Below are positions 1 through 5,080 of a stretch of DNA of 5,739 bases, one piece after another. Under the pieces are notes generated by a model that saw only the letters and a list, made by a program, of their open reading frames with translations, was not told the origin of the DNA and did no database searches. Within the stretch, counting starts at the first letter, position 1, and every line of letters starts with the position of its first letter. Source of the stretch: Thermoplasmatota archaeon (GTDB taxonomy: Archaea; Thermoplasmatota; E2; DHVEG-1); assembly GCA_030605515.1 (NCBI GenBank), contig JAUWIE010000052.1:1-5739 (forward strand), in the 5' to 3' direction. Both the position numbers and the translations under genes were made by a program.

Positions 1-21
1 ATATACACAAACTGACAAATC

Positions 22-48
22 TTATCATGTTAAATTATCTCACGATAA
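22..48 (+). promoter_or_regulatory. Probable promoter region with imperfect inverted repeat upstream of the beta-helix gene
   Basis: A TTAAATTA stretch at 30-37 lies about 26 bp before position 59 and is the best TATA-like candidate for the gene starting at 70. It sits in the loop of an imperfect inverted repeat: TTATC-A-TG at 22-29 against CA-C-GATAA at 41-48, eight pairs with one mismatch. A regulator site overlapping the TATA box is possible. The match to the archaeal box A consensus is modest, and such repeats arise easily in A+T-rich DNA, so confidence is low. Confidence 0.25.
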
Positions 49-69
49 CTTTTAACGTGGAATGGTAGG

Positions 70-1128
70 ATGAAGGGAAAAATAATCAGAAATGCAATAT
101 TGATATTTTTACTATTTATTGCAACAGGGTTAACAGCATCAGCAAATGCCAGTGCTGAATCCAATATAATCACAAATCAACAAGAAAAAACAATTATTGT
201 TGATAAAAATGGAAATGGTGACTATACCACAATTCAAGAAGCAATCAACAATGCACCAGAAGGCTCAACATTACTAATCAAAGAAGGAACTTATTGTGAG
301 ATATTGAACATAAAAAAGAAAATAAATCTGCAAGGTGAAGATAAGAATAAAGTTATAATTAATCCCATCTCTGAAAAAAACAAATGCGTACTCCGTCTAG
401 GGGCTCCAGGAATAAAAATTAGTAAGCTTAGTATTACTAATGGAGCCCCTGGTCTCTACGCTACTGGAATTAAAATATCAGCATCAAAAGCAGAAATAAA
501 GGATTGCAATATATACGATACTCCAATAGGTATTGCTATATGGTCTTCTAATAATATCATAAGTAACTGTGCTTTTTGGGGATGTGATGATGAAGGTATA
601 GCGCTTCTTGGAAGCAAATTATCGAAATGTGATAATAATAAAATCACAAGCTCAATATTTTATAGTAACTGTGATGGGATTGAGCTTCAATATTCTTCAT
701 ATAATCTTATTAAAAATTGTGAAATATATGACAATTCTCACACGGGTATTGATGCAATAGGATCATCAAATGACAAAAATATCATTTCAAATTGTAAAAT
801 TTATAATAATGAAGTACATGGCATTTATCTTTCATCATCTTCTGACAACAAAATAATAGATTGTTTGATTTCAGATAATAAAGATGGAGATATCATAACA
901 AATGAACAATCAAAAAACAATAACATCATAAATTTAGCTTCTATTGATTCAATTGAAAAAAGTAGTGATAAAATTGAAAATCCTATTGAATCGAATAATA
1001 GACATTTAGAGCAGCAAGATGAAACTAATCAACATGAACAAACTAAGAATAATATACTATTTAGGATATTGGAAATATTATCAAATTATAATCTCCTAAA
1101 CCTAATTATAAGAATAAAATCTTTTTAA
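70..1128 (+). CDS. Secreted NosD-like right-handed parallel beta-helix protein
   Basis: A 352-residue exported protein of the NosD/pectate-lyase-like beta-helix fold; enzymatic role unknown. Residues 1-29 are a signal peptide: basic start (KGKIIR), hydrophobic core AILIFLLFIATG, and an Ala-rich end (ASANASA) suited to signal peptidase; there is no lipobox. Residues 42-75 carry the pectinesterase-type opening (VDKNGNGDYTTIQEAI, then APEGSTLLIKEGTY), followed by INLQGED near 85-91. From about 110 to 290 run short coils of about 21-25 residues with the pattern GI-x-L-x-x-SS-x-N-x-I-x-NC-x-I-x-x-N, typical of carbohydrate-binding or surface proteins. Several coils place Cys after Asn or Asp (146, 167, 217, 242, 265). 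Residues 291-327 are a polar Ser/Asn/Glu/Gln linker, and the last 25 form a hydrophobic amphipathic helix, perhaps a surface anchor. The start is ATG at 70 with only a weak GTGG at 57-60 upstream. A three-codon ORF (62-73) overlaps the start. Binding, lyase or structural roles cannot be told apart from sequence. Confidence 0.85.
   Translation: MKGKIIRNAILIFLLFIATGLTASANASAESNIITNQQEKTIIVDKNGNGDYTTIQEAINNAPEGSTLLIKEGTYCEILNIKKKINLQGEDKNKVIINPISEKNKCVLRLGAPGIKISKLSITNGAPGLYATGIKISASKAEIKDCNIYDTPIGIAIWSSNNIISNCAFWGCDDEGIALLGSKLSKCDNNKITSSIFYSNCDGIELQYSSYNLIKNCEIYDNSHTGIDAIGSSNDKNIISNCKIYNNEVHGIYLSSSSDNKIIDCLISDNKDGDIITNEQSKNNNIINLASIDSIEKSSDKIENPIESNNRHLEQQDETNQHEQTKNNILFRILEILSNYNLLNLIIRIKSF
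397..452 (+). repeat. Two-tier inverted repeat inside the beta-helix gene
   Basis: A perfect 10-bp arm AGGGGCTCCA at 399-408 is the reverse complement of 441-450. It extends to 12 pairs (397-408 with 441-452) if one G-U pair is allowed. Inside it, TTAGTAA at 419-425 pairs with TTACTAA at 434-440, leaving an 8-base loop and a 10-base bulge on the 5' side. It lies wholly in coding sequence, and both arms encode Gly-Ala-Pro-Gly in the same frame (residues 111-114 and 125-128). Whether it acts as an RNA structure is unknown. Confidence 0.5.
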
Positions 1129-1133
1129 TTTTT
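1121..1133 (+). terminator. Possible T-tract terminator after the beta-helix gene
   Basis: CTTTTTAATTTTT spans the stop codon of the beta-helix gene. Archaeal polymerase terminates at runs of T without needing a hairpin, so this could end that transcript. It is short and broken by AA, so readthrough into the gene at 1196 is also possible. Confidence 0.3.
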
Positions 1134-1136
1134 AAA

Positions 1137-1149
1137 GAAAAGTATAAGT
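1137..1149 (+). promoter_or_regulatory. Candidate BRE/TATA for the gene at 1196
   Basis: GAAAAGTATAAGT resembles an archaeal BRE (GAAAA) followed by a TATA box (GTATAAGT, 1142-1149). A start about 26 bp downstream would fall near 1171 and give a leader of about 25 nt holding the ribosome binding site GTGAGG at 1184-1189. The box is not a strong consensus match. Confidence 0.35.
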
Positions 1150-1195
1150 TCTATAACTCCATTTCATATTCAACTATCGGAGAGTGAGGAAGCAT

Positions 1196-1816
1196 ATGAC
1201 TAAAGAAAAAAATATTCATATTAGAATTGAACTGGGTAAAGATACAATCTCAGGTAATTTAACTTTATTAACATATTTTAATTTAGATGCGCCAAATTTT
1301 GCAAAAGATGAAGAAGGCTATTATTGGCTTCCAACATCAGAAGAGAAAGATTTCCTTAATGAAGCCTTTGAACTCATTCCAACTACCATTCCTAAAACTA
1401 AGATCTCTACAGCAAAAGAAACAATTACTAAACAACCAGAGCTAAAAGAAGAAAAAATAGAAAAAACAGAACCACCAATTGATATTGAAGATAAAGAACC
1501 AGAAAAACCATCTTCACCATTTACAAAGAAAGAAAAAGCTTATCATCTTCCACCACTTGAAAAAAATGAGGAGACCGCTGTTTTTGAAGTAACAGAGGAA
1601 GAAACGAAAACAGAAGAATCAAAAACAGATAAAGAGACAAAAGATAAAGAAGAGGAAGATGAAAAAATAATCGTTGAAGCTGATGATCAAGCAATTGAAC
1701 GAGCGTTGAGAAAAGGCGAAGAAAAAGATGAGACTATAGTTGAAGTAGATGAGCAAACAATTGTTGATAGAGTTTTAAGCCAGAAGAAGAAAGGTAAATG
1801 GGGAAGATCACACTAA
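1196..1816 (+). CDS. Uncharacterised highly charged protein with C-terminal duplicated motif
   Basis: I do not recognise this family. The 206-residue product has no signal peptide or membrane segment and is probably cytoplasmic. Residues 1-62 look folded (alternating hydrophobics, then YYWLPTSEEKDFLNEAFELIP). Residues 63-155 are a Lys/Glu/Thr/Pro linker that should be disordered. Residues 159-194 hold two copies of a short motif, IVEADDQAIERAL and IVEVDEQTIVDRVL, each likely a strand plus short helix, and the protein ends in a basic tail with KKKGKWGRSH. Such a layout suits an adaptor that docks partners through its tail, but no function can be assigned. The start chosen is ATG at 1196 because GTGAGG (1184-1189) lies 6 nt before it; the in-frame GTG at 1184 is part of that site and would add only four residues. 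It follows the beta-helix gene by 67 bp and converges with the VOC gene. Confidence 0.75.
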   Translation: MTKEKNIHIRIELGKDTISGNLTLLTYFNLDAPNFAKDEEGYYWLPTSEEKDFLNEAFELIPTTIPKTKISTAKETITKQPELKEEKIEKTEPPIDIEDKEPEKPSSPFTKKEKAYHLPPLEKNEETAVFEVTEEETKTEESKTDKETKDKEEEDEKIIVEADDQAIERALRKGEEKDETIVEVDEQTIVDRVLSQKKKGKWGRSH

Positions 1817-1828
1817 AATATCAAAAGG

Positions 1829-1852
1829 TTTTTTTATTTTTGTTTTTCTTTT
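1829..1852 (+). terminator. Long T-tract terminator at convergent gene junction
   Basis: A run of four T blocks interrupted by single A, G and C bases begins 12 bp after the stop codon at 1816. It is a strong archaeal T-tract terminator for the plus-strand gene. It overlaps the end of the convergent minus-strand gene, whose Lys-rich last codons are the complement of these T runs. Confidence 0.6.
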
Positions 1853-2226
1853 ATCTCATAGAGGTTATTTGAGAAATCCCTAATAAATAGCAGGTTTTTT
1901 CCATCTTTTTGAATATTCATGGGTTTTAAATCATGTTTATTACAGCATTTAATGAATTCTTCTTTGTCATCTATTTCAATGCAGGTGTGTTCATAGCTTT
2001 TTTTAAGAGGTTGTTTTGTGATAAATACTTCAAATCTAGCATTGTTATTAGCATAGACTATAACCTCTACGTTTTCTTTTATTTTAAATATTGCGTTTGA
2101 AAGCTCTTTTGCAATTGTGAATTCTTTTAATTTTGGGATTTTTAATATTTCTGTGAAAAAGATATCTGCTTGCTCTTTGTTGTAATACTGCAGAGCAACA
2201 TGATTAAGAGTTGTTTCTTCTTTCAT
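1834..2226 (-). CDS. VOC superfamily (glyoxalase-fold) protein
   Basis: A 130-residue single-module vicinal-oxygen-chelate protein, similar in size to glyoxalase/bleomycin-resistance/dioxygenase-type proteins. Two beta-alpha-beta-beta halves are visible: residues 5-69 (LNHVALQYYNKEQADIFF at the start, then strands ending FEVFI) and residues 79-126 (EHTCIEIDDKEEFIKCC, then LLFIRDFSNNLYEIKE). The four positions that usually bind the metal are filled by His9, Glu66, His80 and Glu124, so an active metalloenzyme is plausible; the substrate cannot be told. AAGGTTGAT (2232-2240) is the ribosome binding site, 5 nt before the ATG. It lies 61 bp after kbl on the same strand but has its own TATA box. 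Methylglyoxal or a related ketoaldehyde would suit the kbl context, but antibiotic-binding or other VOC roles are equally open. Its Lys-rich tail overlaps the opposing terminator. Confidence 0.75.
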   Translation of the reverse strand: MKEETTLNHVALQYYNKEQADIFFTEILKIPKLKEFTIAKELSNAIFKIKENVEVIVYANNNARFEVFITKQPLKKSYEHTCIEIDDKEEFIKCCNKHDLKPMNIQKDGKNLLFIRDFSNNLYEIKEKQK

Positions 2227-2250
2227 TATTTATCAACCTTTCAAATATAT

Positions 2251-2264
2251 CCTTTTTAAAAAGG
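2251..2264. promoter_or_regulatory. Perfect 14-bp palindrome, candidate operator of the VOC gene
   Basis: CCTTTTTAAAAAGG is a perfect palindrome lying just downstream (in minus-strand sense) of the TATA box at 2268-2277 and just before the expected start of transcription near 2247. A dimeric repressor bound here would block polymerase. It could also act on kbl transcripts ending into it, since its minus strand contains CCTTTTT. Confidence 0.4.
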
Positions 2265-2267
2265 TAA

Positions 2268-2277
2268 ATTTATATAA
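2268..2277 (-). promoter_or_regulatory. TATA box for the VOC gene
   Basis: The minus strand reads TTATATAAAT, a good archaeal box A. Its centre is about 26 bp before position 2247, which would give a leader of about 20 nt carrying the ribosome binding site at 2232-2240. It lies between the kbl stop codon and the VOC start, so the VOC gene can be transcribed independently of the upstream genes. Confidence 0.55.
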
Positions 2278-2287
2278 GATTAAAATT

Positions 2288-3472
2288 CTAAATTATCCCT
2301 AGTTTTTTACCGAGTTTTTCAAATTTATCAAGCATGAAATCAAGATCGGATTTTGTAAGACCTGCGTTCATCATTGTTCTTATACGTGCTTTGTCTCGTG
2401 CGACCATTGGAAATATTATTGGTAGTGCAAATACGCCTTCATCAAACAATCTATCGCTTAGTTTTTTTGCTTTACTTGATTCACCGACCATTACTGGTGT
2501 TATCGGTGTTTCACTCTCACCTGTGTCAAATCCCATTGACACTAGCTCTTTTTTGAAATAATTAGTATTACTCCAGAGGTTTTTTACATGCTTTGGTTCT
2601 GTTTCAAGTACATCTATTGCGGCAAGTTGTGCACCTGCTACAGCAGGTGGATGTGATCCACTTAGTAGCCATGTCCGTGATTTATTCAAGGCAAAATTTA
2701 CTAGGTCTTGACTTCCAGCTATAAGGCCTCCTACAACACCATATGCTTTACTGAATGTACCCATTTCAACATCAATTTTCCCTTCTATATGAAAATGTGC
2801 CCCTATTCCTCGTCCGTCATCGCCTATTACACCTTCGCCATGTGCATCATCTGCATATGTCATAGCACCATATTTTTTTGCAAGTTTTACAATTTCATCC
2901 ATTGGCGCGATATCTCCATCCATGCTGAAAACACCATCTGTGATCACAAGGATTCTATTATATTTTTTATCAGCATCAATTAGGACTTTCTCAAGTTCAC
3001 CCATATCACGATGTTTAAACACTGCTCGATCAGCTTTTGTAAGTCTAACGCCATCAATAATACTACCATGGTTTAATTCATCACTAATTATTATATCTCC
3101 TTTACCAGCAAGCTGAGGTATAAGACCTGCGTTTGCTGCAAAACCAGTTTGATAAATAAGAGACGACTCAGTTCTTTTAAATTTAGCAAGACGTTTCTCA
3201 ACATCCATATGAAGCTTCATTGTACCTGCTATTGCTCGTACAGATCCTGATCCCGCGCCATATTTTTTTGCTGCCTCAATTGATTCTTTGATTAGACGAG
3301 GATGGTTACTAAGATTCAGATAATTATTCGAACAAAGCATAATTACTTTTTTACCCTCAACTATTGAATGAGGAGAAGAACCAGTCTCAAGGATACGTAA
3401 TTTCCAGTCAAAGCTATTCTTAACAAGTTCATCATATGTTTCTTTTAAAAACGCAGTTGGATTTCGTTTCAT
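2288..3472 (-). CDS. kbl: Glycine C-acetyltransferase / alpha-oxoamine synthase (Kbl-like), PLP enzyme
   Basis: A 394-residue cytoplasmic PLP enzyme of the alpha-oxoamine synthase family, most like 2-amino-3-ketobutyrate CoA ligase (Kbl), which cleaves 2-amino-3-ketobutyrate with CoA to glycine and acetyl-CoA in threonine breakdown. Visible family motifs, numbered from the chosen start: CSNNYLNLSNHP (47-58), GSGSVRAIAGT (74-84), SDELNHGSIIDG with PLP-stacking His136, TDGVFSMDGD with Ser183, DDAH with Asp208 and His211, and TFSKAYG with Schiff-base Lys242. Near the end RIRTMMNA (363-370) matches the Kbl pattern RIRTQMSA. Length matches E. coli Kbl (398). DDAHG and TFSKA are closer to BioF or serine palmitoyltransferase-like members, so the exact acyl-CoA is uncertain. 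ATG at 3472 was chosen because GGGAGG (3484-3489) precedes it by 11 nt and the N-terminus then matches the family; an in-frame ATG at 3499 would add nine residues but has no ribosome binding site. It follows the COG3199 gene closely and is probably cotranscribed with it. Confidence 0.88.
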   Translation of the reverse strand: MKRNPTAFLKETYDELVKNSFDWKLRILETGSSPHSIVEGKKVIMLCSNNYLNLSNHPRLIKESIEAAKKYGAGSGSVRAIAGTMKLHMDVEKRLAKFKRTESSLIYQTGFAANAGLIPQLAGKGDIIISDELNHGSIIDGVRLTKADRAVFKHRDMGELEKVLIDADKKYNRILVITDGVFSMDGDIAPMDEIVKLAKKYGAMTYADDAHGEGVIGDDGRGIGAHFHIEGKIDVEMGTFSKAYGVVGGLIAGSQDLVNFALNKSRTWLLSGSHPPAVAGAQLAAIDVLETEPKHVKNLWSNTNYFKKELVSMGFDTGESETPITPVMVGESSKAKKLSDRLFDEGVFALPIIFPMVARDKARIRTMMNAGLTKSDLDFMLDKFEKLGKKLGII

Positions 3473-3537
3473 AAAACCATTTTCCTCCCAAACAATCATA
3501 TCTTATTACTAGATGACGGGTGAATCATAGTACAATA

Positions 3538-4680
3538 TTAAAAGTTGTTGGTTTGTATCCGTACAACTCTACTTAGGCGATACCCAATAACAACCATCAT
3601 AAACTCTTTTTTAGTAAACAAACGATCTAGTTTTTTATCACCTGAGTCGACACGAATAACAGGAGTTGAAGCAAGTTTCGAAGGAGTTGAAATAACAATG
3701 ATATTATCAATACCAATTTTTTTAATCACTTTTGGACTTAACTGTAGGTTTCCCCTACCAAGGATAAATCCTTGTGCTCCAATAGGGCTTAGTATTACCT
3801 TGGTTTTAGGATATTTCTTTAGTAGATTGAGTATTTTTTCCTCATTAAGATCCTTACCTATACATTTTTTGTTATAAACAGCATCAATGCCTAGAAGTGT
3901 ATTATAAATATTCATTTTTTTTGCGATATAATCAATTGTACCACCGGAACCAAATAAAAAAAGATAATTTTTATATTTTTCAATCTCATCAATTATATGC
4001 TCAGTTAGCTCATCTTTTACTTCATCATCTGAAACAGATTCATAAACAGTTTTTCCAACTTGAACATAGGTTGGCTCAACAATGCCCTTTGCAATACCAA
4101 ATAATCGTATATTCCACTCACCTTTTCGATATAGCTCTTCATCAAGATCCATGATCTCCGCTTCACCAATAGTAAGAGTTTTACTAATGAATTCATGAAG
4201 CATCTTTGCAGTAGCACCTGTGCTAATGCCAAAAACACCTGAATGCATCTTAACACCAGATGGTATACCAAGAAGAGGGATTTTATTACCAACTATTTCA
4301 AAGATATCTCTTGCAGTTCCATCTCCTCCACAAAACAAAATCAAATCAACCTTATTTTCTAATAGTTTTTCACAGGCTCTTTTCGTATCCTCTGAAACAG
4401 TATTTTTTTCAGCATTCGTATATATGATCTTTATTTTTTTTATCCTAACATTATTTAGTATGTCAGCACCCATTTCACCAGAACATGTAAACCATTGAAT
4501 CTCATCTTTAGATGAATAATTTGATAAAAACGCCTTTAATGTTTCCTCTGCTTTCATAGGTGCTACAGGTTTTGCACCAAGCTCAAGAGCTTTATGTAAA
4601 ACACCATCGGTACCTTTAAGACCAACTCGTCCACCCATACCAGCAATAGGATTTACAATGAAACCAATCTTTGAAACCAT
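3538..4680 (-). CDS. COG3199-type ATP-NAD kinase-like protein (AcoX-related)
   Basis: A 380-residue soluble protein of the ATP-NAD kinase / AcoX-like family, related in fold to NAD kinases and diacylglycerol kinases. Signatures seen: the N-terminal IGFIVNPIAGMGGRVGLKGT (5-24), nucleotide-binding GGDGTARD (118-125), GIPSGVKMHSGVFG (138-151), a second glycine loop FGSGGTID (243-250), and SPIGAQGFILGRGNLQLSP (298-316). This set and the length separate it from the shorter housekeeping NAD kinase, where the family has NE/D and LGFL-type motifs instead. Members are annotated as predicted polyphosphate/ATP-NAD kinases, and bacterial AcoX lies in acetoin-catabolism operons; the true substrate is unproven. 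The ATG at 4680 is the only sensible start because the family signature begins at once. A TTTATATA box (4714-4721) lies about 35-40 bp upstream, so the leader is very short and has no clear Shine-Dalgarno site. The gene is first of a probable unit with kbl, 38 bp from its longest possible ORF. Confidence 0.85.
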   Translation of the reverse strand: MVSKIGFIVNPIAGMGGRVGLKGTDGVLHKALELGAKPVAPMKAEETLKAFLSNYSSKDEIQWFTCSGEMGADILNNVRIKKIKIIYTNAEKNTVSEDTKRACEKLLENKVDLILFCGGDGTARDIFEIVGNKIPLLGIPSGVKMHSGVFGISTGATAKMLHEFISKTLTIGEAEIMDLDEELYRKGEWNIRLFGIAKGIVEPTYVQVGKTVYESVSDDEVKDELTEHIIDEIEKYKNYLFLFGSGGTIDYIAKKMNIYNTLLGIDAVYNKKCIGKDLNEEKILNLLKKYPKTKVILSPIGAQGFILGRGNLQLSPKVIKKIGIDNIIVISTPSKLASTPVIRVDSGDKKLDRLFTKKEFMMVVIGYRLSRVVRIQTNNF

Positions 4681-4713
4681 ACTTAATACTTAGACCCATA
4701 AAACAGAAATATG

Positions 4714-4721
4714 TATATAAA
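4714..4721 (-). promoter_or_regulatory. TATA box for the COG3199-kbl unit
   Basis: The minus strand reads TTTATATA, a perfect archaeal box A core. Transcription should begin near 4691-4694, leaving about 11-14 nt of leader before the ATG at 4680. This fits a near-leaderless mRNA and the lack of a ribosome binding site. A perfect AATTTTAAAATT palindrome at 4747-4758 lies about 26 bp farther upstream and could bind a regulator, though A+T-rich palindromes are common by chance. Confidence 0.6.
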
Positions 4722-4767
4722 TCAAACACTGAACCAAAAAAGATTCAATTTTAAAATTATTATGACT

Positions 4768-4805
4768 AAAAAGATAGAAGTAGGCTGGTAGAATAATACC
4801 CAGCC
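4768..4805 (-). terminator. Hairpin plus U-tract after the 61-residue gene
   Basis: On the minus strand GGCTGG (4805-4800) pairs with CCAGCC (4788-4783); with one bulged base the stem reaches eight pairs around a six-base loop. It is the most G+C-rich spot in this intergenic region. The minus strand then continues with a pyrimidine-rich stretch ending in TTTTT (4772-4768). It begins 18 bp after the stop of the gene at 4824 and separates it from the next promoter. It looks like an intrinsic-type terminator or 3'-end stabiliser. Confidence 0.5.
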
Positions 4806-4823
4806 ATCATAAATATTCAATAT

Positions 4824-5009
4824 CTACTTCTTCTTCAAATAAGGTAGACCAGTTCTTTTGTTAACACCAACTACCATATTATTGGGCTTGTCACAGGGAC
4901 TACCACTCTTTGGTGTTCTCTTACTAAAGAAGTAAATAGTCTGAATTCTTCCGCCTTTAAGTTGTACATCTCTTGTATATAATGTCCATCCTTCATAGGT
5001 GTATACCAT
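4824..5009 (-). CDS. Small conserved archaeal protein of unknown function
   Basis: A 61-residue basic protein. I recognise the pattern as a small conserved archaeal hypothetical: LYTRDVQLKGG-x-x-QTIYFFS, then TPKSG-x-PCD (the only Cys), and VGVNKRTGLPYLKKK at the end. It has no signal peptide or membrane segment and probably forms a small beta-rich fold. Its role is unknown; the strong conservation of a tiny basic protein would suit nucleic-acid or ribosome association, but that is inference. The start is ATG at 5009 because a perfect GGAGGTGA (5018-5025) lies 8 nt before it; an upstream in-frame TTG at 5027 overlaps that site and would only add six artefactual residues. It follows radA by 71 bp with a weak TATA-like CTTAAATG between them, and is followed by a hairpin terminator. 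Confidence 0.82.
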   Translation of the reverse strand: MVYTYEGWTLYTRDVQLKGGRIQTIYFFSKRTPKSGSPCDKPNNMVVGVNKRTGLPYLKKK

Positions 5010-5017
5010 AAAAAACT

Positions 5018-5025
5018 TCACCTCC
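5018..5025 (-). promoter_or_regulatory. Perfect Shine-Dalgarno site deciding the start at 5009
   Basis: The minus strand reads GGAGGTGA, a full match to the archaeal 16S rRNA tail, with 8 nt to the ATG at 5009. It excludes the longer reading from TTG at 5027, which would translate the site itself. It is the strongest ribosome binding site in the window and suggests high expression. Confidence 0.7.
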
Positions 5026-5046
5026 AACAGGAAATACTTATCCTTA

Positions 5047-5060
5047 CATTTAAGTTTTTC
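5047..5060 (-). promoter_or_regulatory. Candidate BRE/TATA for the 61-residue gene
   Basis: The minus strand reads GAAAAACTTAAATG, an A-rich BRE followed by a TATA-like CTTAAATG. Transcription would start near 5025, immediately at the Shine-Dalgarno site, giving a leader of about 16 nt. The gene may also be read from radA, since no T-tract terminator on the minus strand follows the radA stop. Confidence 0.35.
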
Positions 5061-5080
5061 TTTATTTTTCGTCTAAAACC

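Noticed and set aside
456..647. A 63-codon minus-strand frame inside the beta-helix gene
   Set aside because: It is antisense to well-formed beta-helix coils and shows no start signal.
1184..1195. GTG at 1184 as start of the charged protein
   Set aside because: The GTG is part of the GTGAGG ribosome binding site for the ATG at 1196.
2334..3116. Several plus-strand open frames opposite kbl
   Set aside because: They are antisense shadows of a clear PLP enzyme, show no family motifs, and have no ribosome binding sites.
3545..4498. Open frames of 85-110 codons on plus and minus strands across the COG3199 gene
   Set aside because: They overlap a gene with recognisable family motifs and have low-complexity, unlikely protein composition.
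4747..4758. AATTTTAAAATT as a strong operator
   Set aside because: It is a perfect palindrome but made only of A and T in A+T-rich DNA, so I mention it only with the promoter and give it no separate claim.
4768..4823. C/D-box guide RNA in the gap after the 61-residue gene
   Set aside because: A near C-box (ATGATGG) occurs on the minus strand, but no D-box (CTGA) lies at a suitable distance.
5010..5027. TTG at 5027 as start of the 61-residue protein
   Set aside because: The added codons are a perfect GGAGGTGA Shine-Dalgarno site serving the ATG at 5009.
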